Below are positions 11,622 through 20,734 of a DNA stretch of 64,000 nt, in pieces. The notes beneath the pieces were generated by a model. That model was not told the origin of the DNA, searched no databases, and saw only the letters and a program-made list of their open reading frames with translations. Each line of letters opens with the position of its first letter. Within the stretch, counting starts at the first letter, position 1. Source of the DNA: Chryseobacterium sp. StRB126 (GTDB lineage: Bacteria; Bacteroidota; Bacteroidia; Flavobacteriales; Weeksellaceae); the NCBI RefSeq assembly GCF_000829375.1, contig NZ_AP014624.1:1488001-1552000 (forward strand), written 5' to 3'. The translations under genes were made by a program, and so were the position numbers.

Positions 11622-14600
11622 ATGAGAAAAGTAAAGATTGTACTGGGGTTATTGTTTTTAGGGTTTGGAACAATTGCGTATGCACAGACTACGCAGGCTT
11701 CCATCGTAGGAAAAGTAACCGGGCCGGGAAGTGCGGCTCAGGAAAAAGTGAAAGTGACCATCATTAATGAATCTACAGGATTCAGAACGGAAACGGAAAC
11801 AAACTCAAAAGGAGAGTATATCTTTAAAGAAATTCCTTTGGGGGGGCCTTATACGGTGATTGTAAACGATGATAAAAGAGAAGGCTACAATGTAAACTTC
11901 GGAGATCAGGTAACCGTAAACATGGATCTGGGTAATGAAAAGCATATTGAAGAAGTGAAAATTACCGGAAATCTTAAAAACAAAATTGGTAACCTGGGAG
12001 CTGCTACAGCCATTTCTGCAAAGAATATCGGGATCCTGCCAGTAAACGGACGAAACTTTACCAATCTTACGGAGCTATCTCCTTTAAGCGGAAAAGGAGG
12101 AAACCTTTCCGGGCAGCTGGGATCTTCTACCAACTTTACCATTGATGGAATGACGGCTAAAAACCCAACTTCTGCAGGAGCAACTACCAGCAGAAGTGGT
12201 GCACCTTTCTCTATCTCCATTGAAGCAGTACGTGAATTTAAAATTACCACCAACCAATATGATGTAACATTGGGAAGAAGTGGTGGAGGAACGGTAAGTG
12301 CCGTTACCAAATCCGGTACGAATAAATTTTCAGGAAGTGCATGGGAATATTTAAGAGCCAACTGGCTTTCCAGCCCTTATGACATCAGAGGAAACAAAAG
12401 ACAGAATGATTTCTCAACTTCTCAGTTCGGATTCTCTTTGGGAGGGCCGATCATCAAAAATAAACTTCACTTTTTTGTAGCATGGGATCATCAGTTAGAT
12501 TCAAGACCTTTGATTATTGCTGATATCAGGTCTAAGGAAGATGAAAAGAGATTTAATACCACAACAGAAACACTTAACAAGTTTTTAGATATTGCAAGAG
12601 CTAAATATGGAGTTGGAAACACTCCGCAGTTCGGAAGCTTCGATAAAGTGAGAAACTCTGATGCTGCATTTTTACGTTTAGACTGGCAGATTAATGAAAA
12701 GCATTTGTTGACATTAAGAAATAATTTCACTTATGATCTTAATAAAAACGGACTTGGTGATAATACCAGTATCAACTTCTTTGAATCCTATGGGAATGAT
12801 AAAAATCTTGACAACAGTTTATTATTGACTTTAAGATCCAACCTAAAGCCTAATTTAACCAATGAATTGAAAGCTCAGTATCTGTATACTTTCCAGGATA
12901 GCTACCAGAATGATGAATTGGGAAGACCTGTACCAAGAGCTATTGTTGAAGGAGTGGCATCTAGCGTAGGATCTACAAATATTCAGATTGGTGGACATCG
13001 TTTTGCACAGGAAAGCTTCAGAAATAATGTATTCCAGATTGTAGATAATCTATACTACAATACAGATAAAGTAAAATATACTTTCGGTGCAGATTTAATG
13101 TATACCACTTCAAAATCGGTTTACGGAAGTGAAGTAAACGGAAGATTCCATTTCAAGGATGATCCGGATAAAAAGATAAGCAGTCTTGATAATTTTGATA
13201 ATCTTAAGCCTTATAGATTTTATAGAGAGGTTCCTCTAATGGACGATCCTTCAATAAGATCTAATATCTGGAATATTGGTGTTTACGGACAATTCCAGAC
13301 TAAAATTGCCAAAGGATTAGATTTGATGGCGGGTCTTAGATTAGACTATGGCGGATATCCAAAAGCAGAACTCAATCAGAAACTGCTTGATGAAATGGGA
13401 ATCAGAACAGATAATAAGATCAAATCTTTCGTTATCCAGCCAAGGTTCCAGTTTGAATGGAATATCAACGAACAAAATAAAGACTTCCTGAAGTTTGGAG
13501 CCGGGATATTCTCTTCCGATATCAACAATTATATGATTATCAATAATCTGGTGTTCGATGGGAAACATTTGGCTACAGTAGATGTAGATCCTGCAACAGC
13601 TGGGCTGACACCGGATTTCATCAATTATAGAAATAATTACGGTTCAGTTCCTACACTTGCTAAGGATCAGGTTCCAACCATCAACTATACAGGAAAAGAT
13701 GCTAAAATTCCAATCGTTTACAAAGCGAATATCTCCTACACACACTTCTTTAATGACAGATTCAGAGCAGGATTGGCAGCCTATATGGCTTTAGGTAGAA
13801 ATAACTATTATTACTATGACAGAAACATGGTAGCTAATCCATTCTTTACATTGGATAATGAAGGCGGAAGAGGAGTATATGTTCCTACATCAGCAATTGA
13901 TGGTTCAAAAATCGACTGGAAAAAAGGAAGAATCAATAATAATTTCGGAAGAGTATTGGAGTTGGTAAGTGATGGTAAAGTAAATCAGTTCTCGTTTGTT
14001 GTAGATACCAGCTACCGTTATTGGAAAGATGGGGAAATCACGGCAAGTTATACATGGTCTGATATTAAAGACAATACTTCATATAACGGAAATGTAGCCA
14101 ATTCTGCAACATTATCCACAATGGTTCAAGGTGATCCGAGAGATTTGAGAATGACGTATTCTGATAACCAGTTCCGTAATAAAGTGGTTATTTATGGTAA
14201 CTCACCTACCATTGCAGGATTTACATTAGGTATCAGATATTCAGGAATCGGAGGAACCCGTTTCTCTATGACAGCAGGAGGAAATATTAACGGAGACTTT
14301 GTGGATAGCAATGATCTTGCTTATATCTTCCCGAATGTAGCTCAGTCTATTATTGATGATCCTAATGTAGGACAGGCATTGAAAGATTATGTGAAGGAAT
14401 ACAATGGTAAAATTGCAGAACGTAATGGAGGTAAGAATGGATTCTATGGAGTTTGGGACCTACGTGTAGCGAAGAAAATAAAATTTGATAAAGTAGGAGC
14501 ATTTGAACTTTCCGTAGATATCTTCAATGTAGCTAACCTGCTGAATAAAGAATGGGGTGTAAACGAATCCTATGGAAATACCTCAATGTACCGAATCAAA

Positions 14601-14717
14601 AAATTCGATCCGGTAACCAAGCAGTTTGAGTATACAAAAAATGTGAGTGGTAACGGTTTAGCACCTCTTTCAGGAAATCCGTATCAAATTCAGATTGGAG
14701 CGAAGTACAGTTTTTAA
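11622..14717 (+). CDS. Oar-like TonB-dependent outer-membrane receptor
   Basis: 1031 residues. A signal peptide (residues 1-21, ending AYAQ) is followed by a carboxypeptidase-regulatory-like beta-sandwich (about 25-110, with GKVTGPGSAAQEKVKVTI and GEYIFKEIPLGGPYTV), a TonB plug domain (about 120-235, with GRNFTNLTELSPL, NFTIDGM and VSAVTKSGTNKFSG) and a large beta-barrel to the C-terminal Phe. This is the architecture of Oar-type TonB-dependent receptors, which import or export unknown substrates across the outer membrane. Its single-gene unit has a -7 box upstream and a long hairpin downstream. The neighbour is an exported glycerophosphodiester phosphodiesterase, so a link to phosphodiester uptake is possible but inferred. 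Confidence 0.92.
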   Translation: MRKVKIVLGLLFLGFGTIAYAQTTQASIVGKVTGPGSAAQEKVKVTIINESTGFRTETETNSKGEYIFKEIPLGGPYTVIVNDDKREGYNVNFGDQVTVNMDLGNEKHIEEVKITGNLKNKIGNLGAATAISAKNIGILPVNGRNFTNLTELSPLSGKGGNLSGQLGSSTNFTIDGMTAKNPTSAGATTSRSGAPFSISIEAVREFKITTNQYDVTLGRSGGGTVSAVTKSGTNKFSGSAWEYLRANWLSSPYDIRGNKRQNDFSTSQFGFSLGGPIIKNKLHFFVAWDHQLDSRPLIIADIRSKEDEKRFNTTTETLNKFLDIARAKYGVGNTPQFGSFDKVRNSDAAFLRLDWQINEKHLLTLRNNFTYDLNKNGLGDNTSINFFESYGNDKNLDNSLLLTLRSNLKPNLTNELKAQYLYTFQDSYQNDELGRPVPRAIVEGVASSVGSTNIQIGGHRFAQESFRNNVFQIVDNLYYNTDKVKYTFGADLMYTTSKSVYGSEVNGRFHFKDDPDKKISSLDNFDNLKPYRFYREVPLMDDPSIRSNIWNIGVYGQFQTKIAKGLDLMAGLRLDYGGYPKAELNQKLLDEMGIRTDNKIKSFVIQPRFQFEWNINEQNKDFLKFGAGIFSSDINNYMIINNLVFDGKHLATVDVDPATAGLTPDFINYRNNYGSVPTLAKDQVPTINYTGKDAKIPIVYKANISYTHFFNDRFRAGLAAYMALGRNNYYYYDRNMVANPFFTLDNEGGRGVYVPTSAIDGSKIDWKKGRINNNFGRVLELVSDGKVNQFSFVVDTSYRYWKDGEITASYTWSDIKDNTSYNGNVANSATLSTMVQGDPRDLRMTYSDNQFRNKVVIYGNSPTIAGFTLGIRYSGIGGTRFSMTAGGNINGDFVDSNDLAYIFPNVAQSIIDDPNVGQALKDYVKEYNGKIAERNGGKNGFYGVWDLRVAKKIKFDKVGAFELSVDIFNVANLLNKEWGVNESYGNTSMYRIKKFDPVTKQFEYTKNVSGNGLAPLSGNPYQIQIGAKYSF

Positions 14718-14737
14718 TCAATAGTTATAGTTAGTAG

Positions 14738-14807
14738 CCACAAAAGACAAGATTCTTAAAGGTTTAGTATTTAAAATACGACATTAAGACCTTTCTTTTG
14801 TGGTTTT
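14738..14807 (+). terminator. Long hairpin terminator after the Oar-like receptor
   Basis: CCACAAAAGA and TCTTTTGTGG pair at the ends of a long imperfect stem (inner arms around TTAAAGGT / ACCTTT and TATTT / AATA), followed by a T-rich run. Confidence 0.65.
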
Positions 14808-14884
14808 ATATTTCTCAATACGTCCTATAATAATTACCTTTATCAAAAGTTACAGGATTTTATTTTAATTATCTAAATTATATT

Positions 14885-15631
14885 ATGAAAAATTTTATCT
14901 TAGGGTTAGCAGTTTTAAGTACAGTTTTGATGAAAGCACAAACCCAGATCATTGCCCATAGAGGATATTTTCAGGCTCAGCCGCCTACAACGGAAAATTC
15001 TATTCAATCATTAGAAAATGCTCAGAAATTGAAAGTTTACGGTTCCGAATTTGACGTGAGAATGACAAAAGACGGAGTATTGGTCATTAACCACGATGAG
15101 CACCACGGTAAAATGGAAATCTCTGAAACCTCATTCAAAGAACTGGAAGCTTTGAAATTATCAAACGGAGAGAAATTTCCTACTTTAAAAGATTATTTGA
15201 AACAGGGGAAAAAAAATACTTCCGTAAAACTGATCGTAGAGATTAAACCTGCTAAAACTCCTGAGATTGAAAATGAGATTACTGAGAAGACAATTAAGAT
15301 GATTAAAGATATGAAACTGGAATCTCAAAGTGAATTCATTTCTTTTAGCCTGAATATCTGTAAAGAGATCAAAAAATTGGCACCATCATTTAAAGTACAG
15401 TATCTGAACGGAGAATTATCACCGGAGCAGATCAAAAAGGAAGGACTGGATGGTATGGATTATCACTACAGTGTTTTCCAGAAAAATCCAACCTGGATTG
15501 CTGAAGCGAAAACTTTGGGGCTTATCACCAATTCATGGACGGTAAATGACGCTGCGGTATATGATGAACTAAAAAAGCAAGGAATCGGTTTTGTGACCAC
15601 AAACATTCCTGAGCAGCTGAAAAATAAATAA
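14885..15631 (+). CDS. Exported glycerophosphodiester phosphodiesterase
   Basis: 248 residues. A signal peptide (about residues 1-19, ending MKAQ) leads into a GDPD TIM barrel: IIAHRGYFQ with the catalytic His, TENSIQSLENA with the metal-binding Glu/Asn, GSEFDVRMTKDGVLVINHDE with E-x-D and the second catalytic His, then IVEIKP and the C-terminal ITNSWTVND. It hydrolyses glycerophosphodiesters such as glycerophosphocholine to glycerol-3-phosphate and an alcohol, here in the periplasm or at the surface. It lies between an Oar-like receptor and a SusCD-phosphoesterase operon, which suggests a shared role in phospholipid head-group scavenging. All key residues appear present. Confidence 0.93.
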   Translation: MKNFILGLAVLSTVLMKAQTQIIAHRGYFQAQPPTTENSIQSLENAQKLKVYGSEFDVRMTKDGVLVINHDEHHGKMEISETSFKELEALKLSNGEKFPTLKDYLKQGKKNTSVKLIVEIKPAKTPEIENEITEKTIKMIKDMKLESQSEFISFSLNICKEIKKLAPSFKVQYLNGELSPEQIKKEGLDGMDYHYSVFQKNPTWIAEAKTLGLITNSWTVNDAAVYDELKKQGIGFVTTNIPEQLKNK

Positions 15632-15661
15632 TACAAAGCAAACAACAACCAATAATTTTCC

Positions 15662-15694
15662 AAAGTCTGTCCTTTCAAGGGCAGGCTTTAATTT
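15662..15694 (+). terminator. Hairpin terminator after the phosphodiesterase
   Basis: A 12-base-pair stem (AAAGTCTGTCCT with AGGGCAGGCTTT, three G-T wobbles) with a 4-base loop, followed by a T-rich tail, 30 bases after the stop. Confidence 0.7.
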
Positions 15695-16242
15695 TATAAA
15701 ATCCTGAACCCGGATCCATAATAACTCGTGTATTAGGGGTAAAAAATAAGAGTCTTTTGTAAACGCAGAGCGCGCAAAGATATCTTTTTGACTACGCTCA
15801 TTTTCGTTCGCAAAGGCACTACGTTCAGCTAAGGACACTTACTGAGTGATTACTGAGTGAAACGCCTTTGCGTTCTTAAAAATTATCCAGTATGATTATA
15901 AAATCTTAGCGAGCGTTGCGTTAAAAATTTAATAGCTCAAAACTGTATTTTAATTGTGTAGTGGATATCCATACTAATAATTAAAAATGGTTTCCAGTCT
16001 ATTATTCTTAAACTTAACTCATGTAACTTAGATCCTCTTAGATTTTCTATTATTATCTCAGGGAAAGACAATAAAGATACACAAATAAATAGAACCTGAC
16101 AATAGTGTTAAAAATTCTTAATTTCTTAAGTGTTTGTTAATTAGTGTTTTGTTTAATGTTGTTAAGGAATGCTTAATATAATATTCAAAAAACATTTAAT
16201 AAATGTTAAAATGTTATTAAAATAATACTCATAATGTCGTTT
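15695..16242. repeat. Gene-free stretch with dispersed-repeat sequence
   Basis: No gene is supported here. The stretch 15760-15860 contains the words AACGCAGAGCGCGCAAAG, CTACGCTCATTTTCGTTCGC and AACGCCTTTGCGTTC, plus the short tandem GAGTGATTACTGAGTGA. These look like a dispersed intergenic repeat with inverted arms, and they create an 89-residue minus-strand open frame that I reject. The remainder to the SusC promoter is AT-rich without evident structure. Confidence 0.5.
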
Positions 16243-16250
16243 TAATTTTG
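16243..16250 (+). promoter_or_regulatory. Bacteroidota -7 box of the SusCD operon
   Basis: TAATTTTG fits TAnnTTTG and lies 16 bases before the susC-like ATG at 16267. The 150 bases before it are very AT-rich. Confidence 0.55.
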
Positions 16251-16266
16251 CGCAAACAAAAAGGAT

Positions 16267-19242
16267 ATGCGTAAAGAGACACAAAAGTTGTTGGTTTTGT
16301 CGCTGTTAGGATTATTCAGCGTTAATCTGACAGCTCAGCAGAAAGCTAAAAAAGACACTATTAAAGGACTTGACGAAGTAGTTGTGACTGCTTTGGGAAT
16401 CAAAAGGCACGATAAGTCTTTAGGATATTCTACCCAGACGGTTACCTCTGAAGAAATTCTGAAAACCCAAAATAATAACTGGGCACAGGCTTTAGAAGGT
16501 AAAGTAGCCGGGTTAAAGATTCAGACTGCAGGAGCAGGACCTTTGGGTACAAGCCGTATCACACTTCGTGGAGATATTTCCATGAGTATGGGGAATAATG
16601 ATGCTTTGATAGTTGTGGATGGCGTTCCTTTGAGTGGAAAAAAAACAGGAACCGGAACTTCAGCGTATGGAGCAGGTTCAGGTGGAGATTTACCTATTGA
16701 TTATGGAGACAGTTTTAACAGCATCAACCCTGATGACATTGAATCCATCTCTATTCTGAAAGGGCCTACAGCGTCTGCATTATATGGTTCAAGAGGTTCA
16801 AGAGGAGCCATTATGATTACCACCAAATCCGGGAAAAGCAGAAAAGGAAGAGTTCAGGTTGCTTTTAATTCCTATTCAAGTTATGATTCAGTACTGAAAT
16901 GGCCGGATTATCAGTATGAATATGGACAAGGAACTCAGCAAAAAGATAAAAACGGAAACTATTATTACTCCTATGGACCATCTGTAGATGGAATAAACAC
17001 GGGTTCTACAAGTAGTGCCTTCGGACCAAAGTTTGACGGCCAGTACTACTTCCAGTATGATCCTAACATAGAAGGGCAGAGTTTAGAAAGACAGCTTTGG
17101 AGACCTTATAAAAATAATATTAAAGACTTCTGGCAGGTAGGATCCAATTATTCAAACAGTCTGTCTGTAGAACATTCTAATGAGACAACAGCTTTCAGAA
17201 CATCGCTTACTTATCTGAAAAATGAATGGATGATGCCTAATACAGGCTTAGACAGATTCAGTGCTGCATTATCTTTAGATCATAAGCTGAGCAGCAGACT
17301 GAAAATCGGGACCAAGATGAACTTCAGTCAGACGAAAAGTGACAATCTTCCTGCAACAGGTTATAACAACCAGTCCATCTCTTATTTCATGATCTTCCAG
17401 AATCCCAACGTAGATCTTGGATGGTACAGGCCTATATGGAAAAAAGGACAGGAGCAGCTAGAACAGGTTCATCCTTTTAGTTCTTATATTGATAATCCTT
17501 ACCTGATTGCTTATGAGAACCTGAATGGGACCAATAAAAAAACAATTACTGGGAATATCAATATCAGTTACCAGCTGGCAAAAAACTTAGATGTAGCTTA
17601 TAAAACCGGTTTGGAATGGAACAATGAATTCCGTACCCAAAGAAGACCATGGAGCTCTGCTAACTATGCGAAAGGTTATTACAGAGAACAGTACATCAGA
17701 TACATGGACCTGAATAATGATGTATTAGTCACCTATAAAAATAAATTCGGAAACATTGGAGTAACAGCTTCAGCTGGAGGAAACATCAGGTATCATGAAT
17801 ATACCATGAATGATTACAGAGGAAACGGACTTAGTAAAGCAGGTCTTTACCAGCTTTCCAATGCCATGCAGGTGGAATATAAGCTGCCAAAACCTAATGA
17901 TAATCAGGTAAACAGTGTATACGCATTGGCTAACTTCAGTTATAAAGACATGGTTTTCCTGGATGTGACGGCAAGAAATGACTGGAGCAGTACGCTTCCG
18001 GCTCATAACAGATCTTATTTTTATCCGTCTGTATCATCATCCTTCATATTATCAGATATCTTTAAATTAAAATCAGACAATTTAAATTTCTGGAAACTTA
18101 GATTATCATGGTCTAAAGTAGGGAACGATACATATACCTATATGCTCGATAAATATTATGAAAATAGCGGTTTTGCGGGATCTGTAGAATCTCCTTTACT
18201 ATACCCCAATCCCAATCTGAAGCCGGAAATGATTACCAATATTGAAGGAGGTATGGATTTTACTATTTTGAAAAACAGGTTGACATTCAATTTTACAGCG
18301 TATCAAAACAATTCCAAAGATCAGTCGATTATTATTCCTATGCTGTATGAAACAGGATATAATAAGAGAATCATCAATGCCGGTGAACTGAGAAACAGAG
18401 GAATTGAAATGACTCTAAATGCTTATCCCGTCAAGAATAAAAATTTCTCATGGAGTGTAAACGCTAACTGGTCAATGAACAGAAATAAAATCATTTCCCT
18501 TCCGGAAGAGTATAATGGAAAACCTTATACCATGGGAAGTATAGGTGGTGTAGTGTTTTATGATGCTATAGTTGGTGGTTCTTTGGGAGACATGTATGGA
18601 GCAGGATTGCTGTATTCACCGGATGGGCAGGTAATTTATGATGCAAAAGACGGCTTAACCGCTAAGTCTACGGAAATGAAAAAAATAGGAAATGCATATC
18701 CGAAGTGGAGGGCAGGTCTTCAGAATGAATTCAGATACAAAAATATTACCGTGAGTTTCTCATTTGACGGTCAGTACAAAGGAATAGCTTACTCTCACTC
18801 ACATCACAAAATGTCTGAACAGGGGAAACTTACCCATACCCTTGTGGGAAGAGATAATCCGGGAGGGTTAATCGTTGGTCAGGGAGTTGTTCAGAATCCT
18901 GACGGAACCTTTTCTCCTAATACCAAAGGAATTCCGGTTTCTACCTATTATGGAGATTATTATAGAAGAGCAAACGTGGAAACCAACTCATTTGATACCT
19001 CGTTCCTTAAGCTGAGAGATGCCAGAATATCTTATTCCTTTCCGAAATCAATTGTTGAACCTTTAAAACTTACAGATATTACCCTTGCAGTATTCGGAAG
19101 AAACCTTTGGATGTGGACAAAGTTCCCATTATTTGATCCGGAAGCAGCTACGTTAGATGATTCTACGATTACACCGGGAGTTGAGATGGGGCAGTTACCT
19201 CAGGCAAGAACCATTGGTTTCCAGTTAAATGTTAAATTTTAA
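16267..19242 (+). CDS. SusC/RagA-family TonB-linked outer-membrane protein
   Basis: 991 residues. Signal peptide (about 1-23, ending LTAQ), then directly the SusC signature GLDEVVVTALGIKRHDKSLGYS, the plug domain (LEGKVAGLKI, ITLRGDIS, LIVVDGVPL, SISILKGPTASALYGSRGSRGAIMITTKSG) and the barrel to the C-terminal Phe. The N-terminal carboxypeptidase-regulatory-like domain common in SusC proteins is missing. With its SusD partner it forms a lidded nutrient importer powered by TonB. The SusD gene starts 11 bases downstream and a calcineurin-type phosphoesterase follows, so the ligand is more likely a phosphorylated compound than a glycan. That substrate assignment is inference. Confidence 0.95.
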   Translation: MRKETQKLLVLSLLGLFSVNLTAQQKAKKDTIKGLDEVVVTALGIKRHDKSLGYSTQTVTSEEILKTQNNNWAQALEGKVAGLKIQTAGAGPLGTSRITLRGDISMSMGNNDALIVVDGVPLSGKKTGTGTSAYGAGSGGDLPIDYGDSFNSINPDDIESISILKGPTASALYGSRGSRGAIMITTKSGKSRKGRVQVAFNSYSSYDSVLKWPDYQYEYGQGTQQKDKNGNYYYSYGPSVDGINTGSTSSAFGPKFDGQYYFQYDPNIEGQSLERQLWRPYKNNIKDFWQVGSNYSNSLSVEHSNETTAFRTSLTYLKNEWMMPNTGLDRFSAALSLDHKLSSRLKIGTKMNFSQTKSDNLPATGYNNQSISYFMIFQNPNVDLGWYRPIWKKGQEQLEQVHPFSSYIDNPYLIAYENLNGTNKKTITGNINISYQLAKNLDVAYKTGLEWNNEFRTQRRPWSSANYAKGYYREQYIRYMDLNNDVLVTYKNKFGNIGVTASAGGNIRYHEYTMNDYRGNGLSKAGLYQLSNAMQVEYKLPKPNDNQVNSVYALANFSYKDMVFLDVTARNDWSSTLPAHNRSYFYPSVSSSFILSDIFKLKSDNLNFWKLRLSWSKVGNDTYTYMLDKYYENSGFAGSVESPLLYPNPNLKPEMITNIEGGMDFTILKNRLTFNFTAYQNNSKDQSIIIPMLYETGYNKRIINAGELRNRGIEMTLNAYPVKNKNFSWSVNANWSMNRNKIISLPEEYNGKPYTMGSIGGVVFYDAIVGGSLGDMYGAGLLYSPDGQVIYDAKDGLTAKSTEMKKIGNAYPKWRAGLQNEFRYKNITVSFSFDGQYKGIAYSHSHHKMSEQGKLTHTLVGRDNPGGLIVGQGVVQNPDGTFSPNTKGIPVSTYYGDYYRRANVETNSFDTSFLKLRDARISYSFPKSIVEPLKLTDITLAVFGRNLWMWTKFPLFDPEAATLDDSTITPGVEMGQLPQARTIGFQLNVKF

Positions 19243-19253
19243 AATCAGAAAAA

Positions 19254-20708
19254 ATGAAAAAGCTAATCTATATATCTTCATTCCTTGCTCTTGTGGGCAG
19301 TACTGTTTCATGTGATAGAAGTCTTGATGAGATCAATAAAGACACCAGTAGAATCAATGTACCGGTGGCCAGTGCCCTGCTGGTTCCTATCCAGTATAAT
19401 ATGGCTACGGTAGGGTATAACAGAGCGAATGATTTTAATTTTGATCTTATGCAGGTTTCTCTTGATTTTCCTAACGAAGGAAATTCATTAAGCCGATACT
19501 ATTTAACAGAAAAAACAGGAAACGGTTTCTGGGATAATTCCTACCGCTGGTTAAAACAGGTGGATGACCTTAAAAAAGCAGCCATTTCTGAAGGAGATAA
19601 AAACTATCAGGCCATTTCAATGGTTTTAAATGCATGGATTTATTCCAACCTTACCGATACTTATGGGGATGTTCCGTTTTCTGAAGCATCACAATTGGAT
19701 GATAAGATCATGTATCCGAAATTTGACAGACAAAAAGATATCTATATCCAATTACTAGATGATTTAAAAACCGCAAACTCTCTTTTTGTGAATAATAAAG
19801 CGCTTACCGGGGGAGATTTATTCTTTAAAGCAGATTCAGATGCGGCCAATGGAATTCTCGGTTGGAAAAAATTCTGTAATTCTCTTTCTCTGAGATTACT
19901 CACAAGAATCCTGAATAAAGATGGAGAAGTGAATGTTAAAGCAAGAATCCAGGAAATTATTAATAATCCTACAATATATCCTATTTTCCAAAGCAATGCA
20001 GATGGAGTAAAAGTAGATATAACAGGAATATTTCCATTAATGACACCTATTGCAAGACCTCAGGATTTTACCACAGGAAGAGCTGCTTCAGAATTCTTTG
20101 TAGAAACATTGAAGGCTAATAATGATCCCCGTATGGCTATGTTTTTTTCTCAGGCGAAAGATCTGAAAACGAATGCCAATATTGGATATATAGGTGCGCC
20201 ATCAGGATATAAATTTGGAACCGTATTTAATTATCAGCCATCCAATCTTAATCAAAACCTGGCAAAAGCACCTTTGAAAATCTTAGTCTATCCCTATGCC
20301 GAACTTCAGTTTACTTTAGCAGAATTGGTATTTAAGGGAGTTATCCAGGGAAATGCAAAAACCTATTATGAAAATGGAGTAAAATCAGCCATTGAACAAT
20401 GGGGAGCTGTAGTTCCTGCCAACTATTTTGATAATCCGGCAGTAGCATTTGGAACCGGAGATATGAAGAAAATTATGCTTCAAAAATATATAGCCCTATT
20501 CTTTGTAGATCAGCAGCAATGGTTTGAAAAAAGAAGAACCGGATTTCCTGAACTTCCTGATAACGGAGGACTTTTAAATGATGGAAAACTTCCTCAAAGA
20601 TTAATGTATCCAACGAATACGAGGGTATTGAATAAAGAGAACTATCAGGCAGCAGTTCAACAAATGGGCGGAGATGATATTAATGTAAAAGTATGGTGGA
20701 GTAAATAA
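19254..20708 (+). CDS. SusD/RagB-family nutrient-binding outer-membrane lipoprotein
   Basis: 484 residues. A lipoprotein signal ends at C20 (GSTVSC), followed by the aspartate-containing CDRSLDEINKDTSRINVP. Helical SusD-type repeats are visible, for example YQAISMVLNAWIYSNLTDTYGDVPFSEA and ILVYPYAELQFTLAELVFKGVIQGNA, and near the end FFVDQQQWFEKRRTGFPEL, all typical of the SusD-like family. It caps the SusC barrel from outside and binds the ligand. It sits 11 bases after the susC-like gene and 26 bases before the phosphoesterase gene, so the three are one operon. Confidence 0.95.
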   Translation: MKKLIYISSFLALVGSTVSCDRSLDEINKDTSRINVPVASALLVPIQYNMATVGYNRANDFNFDLMQVSLDFPNEGNSLSRYYLTEKTGNGFWDNSYRWLKQVDDLKKAAISEGDKNYQAISMVLNAWIYSNLTDTYGDVPFSEASQLDDKIMYPKFDRQKDIYIQLLDDLKTANSLFVNNKALTGGDLFFKADSDAANGILGWKKFCNSLSLRLLTRILNKDGEVNVKARIQEIINNPTIYPIFQSNADGVKVDITGIFPLMTPIARPQDFTTGRAASEFFVETLKANNDPRMAMFFSQAKDLKTNANIGYIGAPSGYKFGTVFNYQPSNLNQNLAKAPLKILVYPYAELQFTLAELVFKGVIQGNAKTYYENGVKSAIEQWGAVVPANYFDNPAVAFGTGDMKKIMLQKYIALFFVDQQQWFEKRRTGFPELPDNGGLLNDGKLPQRLMYPTNTRVLNKENYQAAVQQMGGDDINVKVWWSK

Positions 20709-20734
20709 GTATAAACAAGAAAAATAATAAAAAG

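Noticed and set aside
11906-12361. Minus-strand 151-residue open frame inside the Oar-like receptor gene
   Set aside because: It is a shadow of the plug-domain coding sequence with no start signals and no protein motif.
15569-15838. Minus-strand 89-residue open frame
   Set aside because: It overlaps the end of the phosphodiesterase gene and consists of dispersed-repeat sequence with inverted arms; the translation (AERSAFANENERSQ) reflects the repeat, not a protein.
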